Below are positions 1-11,887 of a DNA stretch of 62,000 nucleotides, one piece after another. The notes beneath the pieces are model-generated. The model had not been told where the DNA came from. It searched no databases and worked only from the letters and a program-made list of their open reading frames with translations. Source of the stretch: Neocallimastix lanati (nom. inval.) (lineage: Eukaryota; Neocallimastigomycota; Neocallimastigomycetes; Neocallimastigales; Neocallimastigaceae); the NCBI GenBank assembly GCA_016946835.1, contig JACVTC010000071.1, forward strand, positions 1 through 62,000, given 5' to 3'. The number at the start of each line of letters is the position of its first letter. Positions within the stretch are counted from its first letter, which is position 1. The position numbers and the translations under genes were made by a program.

Positions 1-533
1 TCGTGCAATGCGAATTAAAAGAAACGAAAAGATTAAGGACTTTAATGTAAGATATAGAACTTTGTACACTAAACTTGATAAAAAGAGAAGAAAGCGCATC
101 GGTGTACTAGATTATATTGATTCTATTCAAAATAATTATGAAGCCTGGAAGAAATTATCCTTAAAGATGATATAAGTATGGAGAAAGCTTTCAAAATTGC
201 CGAGAAAGTAGATAGACTTTCTGTAAGGAACAATAATATTAATACCTATAATGTTAATAATTCCCAGCATAATCAAAATAATCAAAACAGTACTACTTCA
301 AGACTTTATCCTAAAAGAAGAAACGAAACTTTCCAAACAAGTCAAACAATAATAAACTGAAACCTCAAGATATTATAGAAGAATCAACCCAGAAAATGAG
401 AAATTTATCTGTTAAAACTTGCTTCTTCTGTAAGGAAGAAAGTCATTACTCATACTATTGCCCTCAATTAAATAAGATTATGGAAAAAAATAAAAAAGAA
501 ATATATTCCAAAAAGTCTTTAAACTTCTAAATG
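1..533 (+). pseudogene. gag of retrotransposon 1, partial and frameshifted
   Basis: This is the C-terminal part of a retroviral-type Gag polyprotein, which would form the particle and bind element RNA. It is read in three successive frames: a basic helical segment up to about base 175, an Asn/Gln-rich segment at 178-360, and a zinc-knuckle segment from about 361 that stops with TAA at 529-531. The knuckle is C-x2-C-x4-H-x4-C, starting with CFFC near base 420. At least two frameshifts separate the segments. The last codons contain the slippery heptamer used to enter pol. Confidence 0.8.
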
Positions 534-551
534 GGAGCAGAAGCACTCCCA
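518..551 (+). promoter_or_regulatory. -1 programmed frameshift signal between gag and pol (element 1)
   Basis: The slippery heptamer T TTA AAC (518-524) sits in the gag frame directly before the codon that precedes the stop. A 7-nt spacer follows, then a 6-bp stem TGGGAG/CTCCCA (532-537 with 546-551) and an 8-nt loop. Slipping by -1 opens the pol frame. The arrangement matches retroviral -1 frameshift sites and recurs, with different sequence, in element 2. Confidence 0.8.
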
Positions 552-2060
552 ATGACAAAACAATAGCTTCATTAAATAATTTACAAAATAATACTTTTAC
601 TAAGAATACTCCAATTGATAATAATTCCTTTAATGAAGAATCTGAAGAATCTGATTTTAGTGACACAACTGAAAGTGAGGATGATATCATTATAAATGCT
701 ATAAAAAGAAAAATGAATGATAATAACAGCGAAAAGAAGAAAATAATTCCAAGAAAGTACATAAAAGTTTAAAAGATAATCCACGTCCTTTCGCAACTCC
801 TGCTTTAAGAAAGAAGAAAGAAAATGAGCTACATAATAAACCAAATAAAGTTTATAAAAATCAAATACTTCCTTCAATTTTAACTCAACCAAATATTAAC
901 AAAGAAAACAAAAAGAAAAGGAATTAAGAAAAATAACAAGAGTAAGAGAAAGTAAAGAGAAAAACAACAATTATTCATCAAAAGGAAAGGAAAAAGTTGA
1001 ATCTGAAGATATACTCGTAATCGATAATGAAATAGAAGATCTAGAAATGAATAAAGATAATCAACAAAATAAAACTAATACTTTGAAAAATTAATTTCAA
1101 CAAAAACTAAAGAAACTAATAATGGAAATACTCAGTTAGTAAAAAGGAATATTAAAATGATGAATAATAAAGAACCTTACAATATTATGGATGATTTAAA
1201 TAATCTTAAATCCAGTATTACGATAGGTCAACTCTTGAATGCATGTCCGAAAATTCGTTCACAATTAACTCAAGGTTTAAAGTTAGAAAAGTCTAAAATA
1301 ATTGGGACTGTAGACAATGTAATAGCACGAACTTTATTAGTAATAACTATGATCATAGCTACATAAGTAAAAGTAATGAAGTAGCCGAAGAAGACTTAGC
1401 AATGGTTGATGCAAGTGTTGACGGAGTACTAGGAAACTTTTAATTGATTCTTGTAGTAACCTAAGCATCGTTACTAAGCAGTATTTTGATAAATTACCTG
1501 GTGAATATGAAACAGTTGGAAAAAGTCGTGGAAGAATCCAACTAGCAACACAAGATGAAGAATACTCGGAAGGAATTATTGTTCGATTACCAAAAATTAA
1601 TAATTATGAATTTAATGCGGACTTTAGAATTATTGAGAAAGAAGACTCTTTTTATGATATGTTAATAAACTTTAAAACTCAAATCGATCATTGTTTATTT
1701 ATTCATCCGACCTTAAACAGTTTATGTAAACTTTTGTCAGAAAGTGAATACGAAGAAATAGCTAAAATAAATAATCAATATTATGATGAAGAAAGTATAA
1801 TTTGCACTATTAGAAAAGTTAAAGAAACGAATAATGAAAAGGAAATTATAAAGGAATTAACTCCAATGGAATTTATTGAGAGTGATGAATTTTTAAGTAC
1901 CTTAATAAAGATTATAAAGAACAAATTATTAAAATTCTCAAAGAAATGATTGACATAGTTGCCACTTCAACAGAAGAACTAACTCCTTCTAAACTTTCAC
2001 CACATAAGATCCGTTTAAAAGCAAATGCAAAGCCAGTAAAATTAAGAGTTATAGGTTACT
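525..2060 (+). pseudogene. pol of element 1, N-terminal linker and aspartic protease, broken
   Basis: Downstream of the frameshift site the -1 frame gives an acidic, Asn/Ser-rich and Lys-rich linker, then further frame changes. A retropepsin-like segment is recognisable near 1435-1480, with a hydrophobic stretch leading to D-S-C-S-N in place of the usual D-[TS]-G-A. A 96-residue open stretch at 1659-1949 continues the region to the start of reverse transcriptase. Element 2 keeps a better protease (DTGAN). I see no intact frame here. Confidence 0.65.
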
Positions 2061-3320
2061 AAATTAAAATCAGATATCTTAAAAGAAGAACTTACAAAAC
2101 TTATTAAGAAAGGATTGATAGAACCATCCTGTTCAGAATGGTCATCTCAGTAGTACTTATTCTAAAACACAATGGAAAGTGGCGCTTGTGCATTGACTAC
2201 CGAAAAGTCAATGATATGACAGAAAAAGATTCTTATTCAGTTCCATATATAGATGAAATTTTTGATAGTCTCGGAGGAGCTAAAATATTTACAACTCTTG
2301 ATTTATTTTCTGGTTTTCACCAAATCTTAATGGATGAAGAAAGCGTTGAAGTAACCACTTTCACTACTAAGTTTGGAAATTATCAATTTAAGGTTTATGC
2401 CTTTTGGACTTACTGGAGCTCCCTCAACCTTCCAAAGAGAAATGAATAAAATTTTATTCCCTTTTATTGGTGAATTTGTTTACGTATTTATTGATGATGT
2501 TTTGATCTATTCAAAAAGTATCGAAGAACATTTAATTCATATTAAACAAGTATTAGAAGTATTTAAAGAAAACAAATTAAAAATTAATATTGAAAAGTGC
2601 CATTTTCTTCAAACTGAAGTTGATGTATTAGGTCACAAACTTACTACTAAAGGATTAAGGTCCCATGGAAAGTAAAATAACAGCTATTAAGAAGTGGGAA
2701 GCCCCTTCATCAATTCATGAATTAAGATCATTTCTAGGAGCAATAGGGTATTATCGTGACTTTATCCCTAAATATGCTCAAATTACCTCACCTTTATGTA
2801 AATTATTGAAAAAGAATACTAAATATGAATGGAATAAAGAACAACAAGAAAGCTTTGAACTCCTAAAAGAAAAATTAATCAATGCGCCTATTCTAAAATT
2901 TCCGTCATTTTGACAAACCTTTTATCATTAGAACTGATGCTTCGTATAATGGAATTGGTGGAGTTCTTTTACAAAAAGAAGAAGAAACCGGTAAGGAGCA
3001 TCCAATACACTTTATAAGTAGAAGTGTTAAAGAAAGCTGAAAAGAATTATGGTATTACCGATTTGGAAGGAACCGCTTTGTTTTACTGTATGACTAAATT
3101 TAAATCTTATATTGAAGGAAATCCACTACCTACAACTATTTACACAGATCATAAACCATTAGTTGGTTTATTTAAGAATAAAGAACCTTTGAATGCAAGG
3201 CAAACAAGATGGTGTCTAACCGCTAGTATGCTTGGAATTAATATAAAATATGAATCAGGCAAAAAGAATGTGTTAGCTGATGCTCTTTCAAGAATGAAAA
3301 GTAAGGAAGAGAGAAAGATA
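2050..3320 (+). pseudogene. pol of element 1, reverse transcriptase and RNase H, broken
   Basis: The gypsy reverse transcriptase is clear: a WRLCIDYRKVN block, TTLDLFSGFHQI near 2290-2330, the PFGLTGAPSTFQ block near 2400-2440, and the catalytic box FIDDVLIYSK near 2485-2515 (an F-I-D-D variant of Y-x-D-D). Connection and RNase H domains follow, with TDAS near 2935, TDHKPL near 3140 and the terminal DALSRM motif near 3280. Frameshifts occur near 2400, 2660, 2910 and 3030, so four open pieces are needed to cover the domains. Confidence 0.9.
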
Positions 3321-4522
3321 TTATTAACAAAAATTACTAATGGAAATAATGAAGAATTATTATCTAAAGTTATAAAGGAATTTATTAATGAAAAGTTTAC
3401 TGTTATTGATGGTGAAGATTACTTTATCGACAATGGAAATTATAGAAAATTAATAACGGACGAAAATGAAAGGTTTAAATTAATTTTAGAAGCTCATAAT
3501 ATTGGCCACGAAGGATATTACAAAACATATCAAAGACTTAAGAAAAACTTTTATTGGAATCATATGATTAAAGATATCAAAAGAATTGTTAGTAATTGTG
3601 AAAAATGCCAGTTAAATCGTCCCTCAACCATATCCAGAACCAACCGAAAAACCATCCAACTAAAGTGGAGGGTCCCTTTGTGCATTTAGGATTAGATATT
3701 ATAGGACCGTTACCAAAAACAAGAAATAATAATCAATATATTATAGTAACTGTTGATTACTTTACCAAATGGGTTGAAGCCGAACCCACTGAAAACATAA
3801 CTTCCTCTGATATAATTAAATTTTTAATAAACGTTTTTGCAAGACATGGTGTCCCTCAAGTTATTACTACTGATAATGGAGTCCAATTCACTTCTGATAT
3901 GACTAAAATCTTTCTTGATCTTTATGATGTATATGTTAAATTTGTAGCTACTTACCACCCTGAATCAAATGGCCTTACTGAAAATCGAAATAAAGAAATT
4001 GGAAAATTACTTCGTTTATTAGGAAGGAAAAATCAAGATTGGGATGAAGTTTTACCTTCTGCTTTATGGGCACTTCGAACTACCAAAAATACAGCTACTG
4101 GACATTCTAGTTTTGAATTAGTATATGGAAGAGAAGACCAACAGCCTTATGATATAGCCATAAGAACAATTGAAAATGCAGGTAAATCATATGATGAAAT
4201 TTTAATGGAAAAATTTGTTCGTCATTATCAATGGACTAGAGAAGCATGCGAAAATGTGAAGAATGCTAACAAGTATTGGGCAACAAGACGAGAAGAACAA
4301 ATAAGTATGAAAAAGGGAAAAGAATTAAAGGCTGGTGATCTTGTTCTTGTTAGAAACTTTAGCCGCACTAAGCTAGAACCATATTACAATGGACCATTTA
4401 AAATTTTAAAAATTCAATTCAACACGGCAACCCTAATCGATCAGAAGACTGGAAAGCAACTCGATAGGAATGTTCACTTTAAAAATTTAGTAAAGTTTAA
4501 CTCCGCTTACAGAGAAGCTTGA
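3321..4522 (+). pseudogene. pol of element 1, integrase, frameshifted once
   Basis: The integrase inserts element cDNA into the chromosome. The HHCC zinc finger (H-x-GHEGYYKT ... CEKC) ends near 3615. The frame changes near 3605-3690, and a 305-residue open stretch (3605-4522) then carries the DDE core: VDYF, TDNG, and the E in the LTENRNKE helix. The C-terminal GPY/F-type module (YYNGPFKILK) lies near 4380-4420. No chromodomain is seen after it. The gene stops 18 bases before the 3' LTR. Confidence 0.9.
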
Positions 4523-4540
4523 GTCTTCGTCGGGGCATCT

Positions 4541-5036
4541 TGATAAGAATGTACTAAATAATGCATTCTTAATTAAATCTACGATTTATTTCTAATACAT
4601 TATGTGTACATTATTATTTTTGTACTTTAATAAATTTTTAAATCCAAAGATCAAAAATTAAATCAAAAATTATATTAAACTTTATATTTTTATATTAAAT
4701 CTTATATTAATAGTAATATTTTTATATATTTAAAACTTATATTAGCAATATTAATAATAAATCTTATTTTTTTTATATTAATAATGAAAATTTATATTAA
4801 TAATATTTTTATATATTGATAATTAAAAATTTATATATTATATTTTAACTTTTTATTATAAAATTTTATATCGAAATGTTTTATTTTATATTGAAAAATA
4901 TTTTATTTTATTAAAAACCTTTATATTAGAATAGTATTTTTATTTTTATTTGAATATTTTAACAGATTGTAATAAAAATTATAGCCAATTAAATAAATTC
5001 TTATTAGTAATATTTTAGATATTTTTAAATAAATAA

Positions 5037-5075
<39 letters not shown>

Positions 5076-5378
5076 TTTTATTAATATTATAAATGTATTT
5101 TATTTATATTGTTATAATTAAATTTTATATAATTAATTATAAAAATCAATTTAAATTTAATAGTTTTTATAAAAAAAAAAAAAAAAAAATAAATAAAATG
5201 TAATTTAGTGGCAAGAACAACTTTTATGCCTTGAAAAAAGTATAAATAGTTGTAAATTTTGCTACTAATTTTTAAATATCATCAAATAAATTTAATAAAA
5301 TAAATAAATAAAATAAATAAATAAATAAAATTTGTGTTTCCTTACTTTATTTTTATTTAATTCTCTAAAACCTTAACA
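4541..5378 (+). repeat. 3' LTR of retrotransposon 1
   Basis: The repeat starts TGATAAGAATG just after a purine/GC-rich tract and ends in CA at 5378. An inverted copy at 25858-26666, followed by a primer-binding site, confirms the boundaries. A TATAAATA box at 5241-5248 is the likely promoter. Two long A tracts (about 5039-5072 and 5171-5189) account for most of the length difference from the other copy. Confidence 0.85.
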
Positions 5379-5382
5379 TTTT

Positions 5383-6420
5383 TGATAAATAACAAAATTA
5401 TTAAATTAAAATAAATAATAAAAAAACAAATTCTGTCTAACTTAACCCAAAAATTAATCCATTCTAAACAAAAAATTAAATCCATATTTAAGAAAAATTA
5501 ATTAAATAAAAATAATTAAAATGAAATAATAATAATTTAATTAATCATTAATAATTTTAATTAAAAACTAAAATAAATTAATAAATAATATTTTTCTAAA
5601 ACAACAAATAAACAAAATAATAAACAAATTTAATAAATTATAAATAACAAATAAACAAACTTATAAACATCTCAAAATTAAAATTAACTAGTTAAATAAT
5701 TTTTTAAGTTACTTTTATTTAAAATAATGATTATTTTATTTATTTTATAACTCAACTTTTATAAACAAATTGTAATTAAAATAACATTTTAAAACTCATC
5801 TTTATTAACATTTTAATTGTAAATATTGTTTAATTTAATAATAAATTATTCTTTATTTCTCTTTTATTAATTTTATTATTTTTAATGTAAATAGTTTAAA
5901 ATCAAAGAAAAATATAAAAACATGTAAATATTTCTTATAAATTATTCTTTATTATTAATTATTTAATAAATTATTATAAATATTTTATTAGTTTTAATAA
6001 TCAATTTTTTATGATTATTAATTATTTAATAAATTATTATAAATATTTTATTAGTTTTAATAATCAAAAGTATGATTATTAATTAGTTAATAAATTATTA
6101 TAAATATTTTATTAGTTATTAATAATCAATTTTATTATTAAAATTTAAAATAAATTAGTATAAATAATAAATATTTCATTTTATTATTTTATTAGTTTTT
6201 AACAATTATTTTATTAATTTAAACAAAATTAATTATTAAATAAATAAAGATTAATATTAAAATAAAAATAAATTTTTTTTAATAAAACATTTTTGTGTTT
6301 AATAATAAAACATATTTATTTTTTTTAAATTCCTTAAATCAATTTTTATTCAGTATTTATCCTTTTATTCACTTCTGCAAAATTTAATTTTTGTAGATTA
6401 AGAATATTAGGTATAAATCA
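5383..6420 (+). repeat. 5' LTR of retrotransposon 2
   Basis: It begins TGATAAATAAC and ends AGGTATAAATCA, and is followed after one base by a TGG-type primer site. It starts only 4 bases after the 3' LTR of element 1. The same sequence recurs at 10398-11435 and, inverted as a solo LTR, at 28400-29436. Confidence 0.93.
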
Positions 6421-6421
6421 A

Positions 6422-6439
6422 TGGTGGAGAATCCTCTTG
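6422..6439 (+). promoter_or_regulatory. Primer-binding site of retrotransposon 2
   Basis: TGGTGGAGAATCC follows the 5' LTR. TGG pairs with the CCA end of a tRNA, as in most gypsy elements. The first nine bases are shared with the primer site of the inverted element-1 copy (25834-25851). I cannot name the tRNA. Confidence 0.7.
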
Positions 6440-6720
6440 TTGCCCCGGTGGTAAGTAAAATTTTTTTAGTTTAATATTAGAATAAGCCTAGTTATTCAAT
6501 GGTAATATTAAACAATAATTAATACAATAAATTAGTCTAGTTTTAGAATAACTCTAAATTATTCATAGTAATAGACTCAAATAGATTTATCTAAATAATA
6601 TGCAAATAAAATATTATAGCAATAAATTATTATAAATTAAAGTTATTAATATAAATTAATCAACAAATAATATACGTTAAATAAACTGCAAATTAAATTA
6701 AATTTATCTTTAATAATTAA

Positions 6721-6755
<35 letters not shown>

Positions 6756-6863
6756 TTTAAAGATAATTAAATAGTATTCATATTATTCAATTTAATTAAA
6801 TAATAAAGTATATATTATAAGTAATAAATAATAATAATAATAAAATTTATTATTAAAATTTTA

Positions 6864-6914
<51 letters not shown>

Positions 6915-6944
6915 ATTAGAAAAATTTTAATATAAAAAAATTTT

Positions 6945-6982
<38 letters not shown>

Positions 6983-7445
6983 AAATAAAAATAAAAATAA
7001 AAATAAAATATAACGGAAGAACTTTAAGAAGTTCTATTATAAAATTATTATTTATTTTTCAAAAAAGAATATTGTTGCTTTAGAAGCAATAATATAAGTA
7101 AAATAATAAGTGGTTTCCGTGATTAGTTTATTCTTTCACAGTCGGCGCGCTGGGAAGCTCTGAACTATTCTACAAACGTATAAACGTGTAGGAGAATCAC
7201 TGGTACGAGTAGTACATGACGCCTGAGCAAGTGGGCAAGCTGGCTACGAGTATACTACCTACTTATTACTTATATTATTGGAAAATCGTAATTAATATTC
7301 TTTTGAGAATTATTAATAATAAATATTTATAATTTAACTTTTTATTCTTCTTTAAATATTCAAATAATAAAAATTTATAAATACCATTATACTACTTAAC
7401 CTTTTATTTTTTTTAATATTTTCTAGGATATTATTGTATAAAATA

Positions 7446-7504
<59 letters not shown>

Positions 7505-7917
7505 AATAAATAAATAAATATATAATAAAAAAAAATAAAATTAGAAAACAATAAAATTTAAATTAAGGAAAACAAATAAAGAAAAGAAGTATTTTTTTTA
7601 GTTGGAGGAACTGCTTCTGTTCTCTTGACTGATTGATACTTATAGTAGGAATCTCTTACCCTTAATACTAGTGTATTATTGCAGTAAGAGCTAACGGACT
7701 GTAGAATAAGAATCAATACGGGGGAGTAGGCGCTGATTATAAGTAGAGATCTACGTTAGGTGTAGACGTAGTGTAAAACTCCTATAATCAGTGGGACCAA
7801 ACGTCGTATTATTCTACAACCGTACTATAAGGACGGGAAATCATTCAAGATAAACTAAAGATAATAAGAATTAATAATTTTAGAAATATTACTACTACTA
7901 CTAATAATAATAATTAA

Positions 7918-7970
<53 letters not shown>
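6440..7970 (+). other. Long untranslated leader of retrotransposon 2 with structured GC-richer blocks
   Basis: About 1.5 kb with no credible gene. Poly-A tracts (near 6722, 6866, 6950, 7450 and 7919) alternate with two GC-richer blocks, 7100-7265 and 7595-7845. The second block contains nested complementary pairs: CTCTTAC/GTAAGAG (7653-7659, 7684-7690), and GTAGAATAA/TTATTCTAC (7701-7709, 7809-7817) enclosing CTGATTATA/TATAATCAG (7733-7741, 7783-7791). This suggests a folded RNA used for packaging, dimerisation or translation. Confidence 0.6.
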
Positions 7971-7974
<4 letters not shown>

Positions 7975-8903
7975 AAACAACTACCAAAGCTATTACTTTT
8001 AGTAGATTACCAATATTAGGTGAAGAAAAAGTCCAATATGAAGAATGGAAATTCGCCTTTGAAAATTGGTGTCGAAAATATAAAATTGAAAATGAAGAAA
8101 AGAATGAATATTTAATTGCCGTAACTACAGATAAAGCAAGAACTATTGTTATAAATTCTTTAAATAAAGCACAAGCTGACTCTTATGAAATAATCTTAGA
8201 AAACTTAAAGAAAAGATTTAAACCTTGTACGCCAAAGAATGTAAAATTTTTGGAAATATCAACATTAACCATTAAGAAAGGTGAAAAAGTTTCCGACTTC
8301 GATACAAAATTCTTACAACTCTTAAATCAATTACAATTAGATGGAAAGGATTATATTAGTACTCCATACTACATAAATGCATTTAGAAACTGGTCTAAAA
8401 TGTATGAGTATTTGTTAGAATCAGAACCTACTAAATTAAGTGATGCAATGGAAATAACTTCAAAAAAGGAAAAAATGCTTAAACTTCTTGAAGATAATAA
8501 ACCAAAATCTAAAACTCAATTCTCAAATGTAAAGAAGAATCTAAATAACACTAATAATAACAATAATAAAAATACTAATTTTAGATCTTTTAACACTGAT
8601 TATTACAATAAAATTCCTTTTATCTCTAATACTAGGACTAATGAAAATTCCAGTTATAATAATAAATTTAGAAATAATAACTATAACAACAATTTTACTA
8701 CAAATAGAAATTTTTACAACCCTGTAGAATTCAACAAAGGAGTCGAACAGAGAAGAGCAACTTTAAAAGGTTCTCAATTCACTGATAAAGAACTAGATGA
8801 TATAACAAAAAAATTATCCGATTTAAAAATCAACCTATGCATAAATTGTCAGCGTATTGGTCACATTGTTGAAGAATGTCCAGAATTAAACCATTTAAAT
8901 TAG
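7971..8903 (+). CDS. Gag polyprotein of retrotransposon 2
   Basis: This 310-residue structural protein is intact. The N-terminal half (about residues 20-170) has the helical retrotransposon-Gag pattern, including EEWKFAFENWCRKY and a KKRFKP block. An Asn-rich, basic linker (about 175-255) follows. A single CCHC zinc knuckle (C290, C293, H298, C303) would bind RNA. The ATG directly follows a 50-base A tract. The gene ends at TAG (8901-8903), directly after a slippery heptamer, so some ribosomes should continue into the protease frame. It is the intact counterpart of the broken gag at 1-533. Confidence 0.93.
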
Positions 8904-10270
8904 TTATCGGGAGTACGCAATCTCCCGAGATAAATAAAATTGCAACAAACAACTATGATCAAGAAAATACTATAGAATATGAAGGAAACAATAATTATAT
9001 GATTAATGCAGCCCAAAAGAGAAAATCACTAAGTAAGAATGCATTGGATAAAAATAAAATATCACCAAGTAATAAATCTATAGTAAAACCTTCCATTCTA
9101 AATCAACCAAATATAAAAGCTGTTAAACAACAGAAGAAAGCCATTAGAGATAAAAGAAGAAGAGAAATTACAAATGATATAGAAGACATGGATTTATCTA
9201 ATAATAATATTACGCATGAAGAATCTAATAATAATAGTGAAAGTGTTCGTGCAACCAATTTTGACAAACCCCAACCCAATACTCCTAATGAAAATAATTA
9301 TCAAGATAATAATTCAAATACTATACCAGAAAAAGTTAAAACAAAAGGTAAGCGAAACATGACCGAAATACAAATGTTAAAACCTGAAAATAAATTCAAT
9401 ATTCTAGAAGAAGCCAATAATTTATATCCTAAAATAAGCCTAACACAATTATTATCAGCTAGTCCATCTATAAGAAAAGATCTAGAACAAGGTTGTAAAC
9501 CACGAGTTGAGAAAATACTTTATACTATTCAAAATTTAAATATTCCTATATTATGTGGAAAAATAGGAAACAAATCAGTCAAAATACTTTTCGACACAGG
9601 TGCAAATGTTAACATCATAACTAAAAATTCACTTGAAGAACTAGAAAATGTAATCATTAATAATTGTGACCTTTCTGAAACTATTACAATTGCCGATGGT
9701 ACAATACTCCATACTAATTCTTATATAAATTTAAAATTAACTATAAATAATAACTTAACTGTGAATGAGAAATTTTATATAATAGATTATACAAATCCAT
9801 TCTTTAATATTATATTAGGAAGAGGTATACAAAAGAAGTACAGACTCTACATTGATCCAGATGATGATTGCTTATATCAAAAAACAAAAAAAGGAATTAA
9901 AAGAATAACTGAAATATATAATAACCATACTTCTTTAAAGACGCCTATGTGTAATGCAATAATAATAGAAAAGAATAAAGGTATCGGAAGTACTCTTTTG
10001 CAAAAGGAGGAAGACAAATTAGAACACCAAATTTATTGTTTAAGTAGGACATTGTCAATCAACAATAACAAACCAATAAAATTTATAACTGATTATAAGC
10101 CACTTTTAGGTTTGCTTAAGAAAAATATTCCTAACAACAATAGACATGCTCGTTGGATAGAAGAATTCAATAAATACAAAACCAACCTAGTTTATCAAAA
10201 AAGAAAAAGAAATCTTTTCGATGATGCACTTTCAAGACTATCATCAAAAGACTCTGAAACAACACTTTAG
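8876..10270 (+). pseudogene. Deleted pol of retrotransposon 2: protease joined to the RNase H end
   Basis: The real product begins by frameshifting near 8900, not at an independent start. A long Asn/Lys-rich linker leads to an aspartic protease: the catalytic DTGAN near 9594, and the second flap-to-C-terminal block IILGRG near 9810. The frame then jumps to RNase H residues (TLLQKEE, TDYKPLLGLLKK) and ends with DALSRL near 10230. All reverse transcriptase motifs and the integrase zinc finger and DDE core are absent. Shortly after the stop another frame (about 10271-10335) encodes the integrase tail TGKLLKRNVH, marking the far edge of the deletion. Confidence 0.85.
8894..8928 (+). promoter_or_regulatory. 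-1 programmed frameshift signal between gag and pol (element 2)
   Basis: The heptamer T TTA AAT (8894-8900) lies in the gag frame, with the gag stop TAG next. Six bases later a 7-bp stem TCGGGAG/CTCCCGA (8907-8913 with 8922-8928) closes an 8-base loop. The pol frame is -1 to gag and open across this point. Position, spacing and stem match a classic retroviral frameshift element. Confidence 0.88.
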
Positions 10271-10382
10271 TTCTTGAAGATCCACAAACAGGAAAACTCC
10301 TTAAAAGAAATGTTCATATAAAAATTTTTTCCCTTATGTACTACAAGAAAATGATACAACTTCAAGGGACGAAGTTGACTCT

Positions 10383-10397
10383 TAAGGGCCGAGAAAT
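10383..10397 (+). promoter_or_regulatory. Polypurine tract of retrotransposon 2
   Basis: A purine-rich run (TAAGGGCCGAGAAAT) directly precedes the TG start of the 3' LTR, where the plus-strand primer of an LTR element belongs. Confidence 0.6.
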
Positions 10398-11435
10398 TGA
10401 TAAATAACAAAATTATTAAATTAAAATAAATAATAAAAAAACAAATTCTGTCTAACTTAACCCAAAAATTAATCCATTCTAAACAAAAAATTAAATCCAT
10501 ATTTAAGAAAAATTAATTAAATAAAAATAATTAAAATGAAATAATAATAATTTAATTAATCATTAATAATTTTAATTAAAAACTAAAATAAATTAATAAA
10601 TAATATTTTTCTAAAACAACAAATAAACAAAATAATAAACAAATTTAATAAATTATAAATAACAAATAAACAAACTTATAAACATCTCAAAATTAAAATT
10701 AACTAGTTAAATAATTTTTTAAGTTACTTTTATTTAAAATAATGATTATTTTATTTATTTTATAACTCAACTTTTATAAACAAATTGTAATTAAAATAAC
10801 ATTTTAAAACTCATCTTTATTAACATTTTAATTGTAAATATTGTTTAATTTAATAATAAATTATTCTTTATTTCTCTTTTATTAATTTTATTATTTTTAA
10901 TGTAAATAGTTTAAAATCAAAGAAAAATATAAAAACATGTAAATATTTCTTATAAATTATTCTTTATTATTAATTATTTAATAAATTATTATAAATATTT
11001 TATTAGTTTTAATAATCAATTTTTTATGATTATTAATTATTTAATAAATTATTATAAATATTTTATTAGTTTTAATAATCAAAAGTATGATTATTAATTA
11101 GTTAATAAATTATTATAAATATTTTATTAGTTATTAATAATCAATTTTATTATTAAAATTTAAAATAAATTAGTATAAATAATAAATATTTCATTTTATT
11201 ATTTTATTAGTTTTTAACAATTATTTTATTAATTTAAACAAAATTAATTATTAAATAAATAAAGATTAATATTAAAATAAAAATAAATTTTTTTTAATAA
11301 AACATTTTTGTGTTTAATAATAAAACATATTTATTTTTTTTAAATTCCTTAAATCAATTTTTATTCAGTATTTATCCTTTTATTCACTTCTGCAAAATTT
11401 AATTTTTGTAGATTAAGAATATTAGGTATAAATCA
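10398..11435 (+). repeat. 3' LTR of retrotransposon 2
   Basis: It has the same 1038-bp length and sequence as 5383-6420 as far as I compared by eye, starting TGATAAATAAC and ending ATAAATCA. It stops at 11435, directly against a TGGCATAG tRNA-like box read on the minus strand. Confidence 0.93.
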
Positions 11436-11450
11436 CTATGCCAGCATTCT
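11436..11450 (-). other. Truncated tRNA-like A-box
   Basis: On the minus strand this reads GCTGGCATAG, the start of a Pol III A-box (TGGCNNAGTGG), cut off by the LTR of element 2. A fuller version of the same box is at 23281-23291. Confidence 0.35.
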
Positions 11451-11493
11451 AATTTCTAGTTTTTTAAGATTCGTTACATTAACTAAAGATTGA

Positions 11494-11887
11494 TGTAATT
11501 AAACACCAATCGAGATCTATCTAGTTTTTTCTTCTAATCTTTTTCTAGATAGAGATAATTTTCCAAGATTAGAAATCAAATTAATATAAATAGGACTCTT
11601 GATTCTTCTAAAAATAATCAAGAGTTATTATTATAAGAAATTATAATAATTAACACAAATATTTTAAAATTACTTTTAATAAAAAATTTTTATAATAAAA
11701 TAATTTCTAAAATACTCTTAACCGTTGTTTATTATAATCTTTTAATAAACTCTAAGTTTTTAAATTTTCGTTTTCAATTTTTATATTATATTTTTTAATT
11801 TTATCTCAATTAATAATATTTTTTATTATTAATTGTAGAAAGAATTAATTATTAATATAATTAAATATTTTTAATTAATTATTTACA
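11494..11887 (+). repeat. Solo LTR-like arm (family A)
   Basis: A 394-bp block begins TGTAATTAAAC and ends AATTATTTACA. It has the same order of parts as the arms of the capsid element and of the palindrome at 23315: a CTAGATAG/CTATCTAG-type hairpin (about 11518-11556), a TATAAATA box (11585-11592), a CTCTTGATT/AATCAAGAG hairpin (11594-11627) and a GTTTATTATAA...TTAATAAAC pair (about 11725-11752). No matching second copy is present. Confidence 0.55.

Larger units (their letters stand above)
1..5378 (+). mobile_element. Ty3/gypsy LTR retrotransposon 1, left end outside window, degenerate
   Basis: Gag, protease, reverse transcriptase, RNase H and integrase follow in gypsy order and end at a 3' LTR (4541-5378). 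The 5' LTR and start of gag lie beyond the left edge. The coding region is interrupted by many single-base frameshifts, so this copy cannot make a full polyprotein. An inverted fragment of the same family, with LTR and primer site, is at 25350-26666. Confidence 0.93.
5383..11435 (+). mobile_element. Ty3/gypsy LTR retrotransposon 2, complete ends, internally deleted
   Basis: Two LTRs of 1038 bp (5383-6420 and 10398-11435) flank a primer-binding site, a long structured leader, an intact gag, a -1 frameshift signal and a shortened pol. Pol runs from protease straight into the end of RNase H, then to a scrap of the integrase C-terminus. Reverse transcriptase and the integrase core are missing, so the copy can move only if helped. 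The equal LTR lengths and the open gag suggest recent activity. The flanks (ATTTT left, CTATG right) do not form a target-site duplication. Confidence 0.92.
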
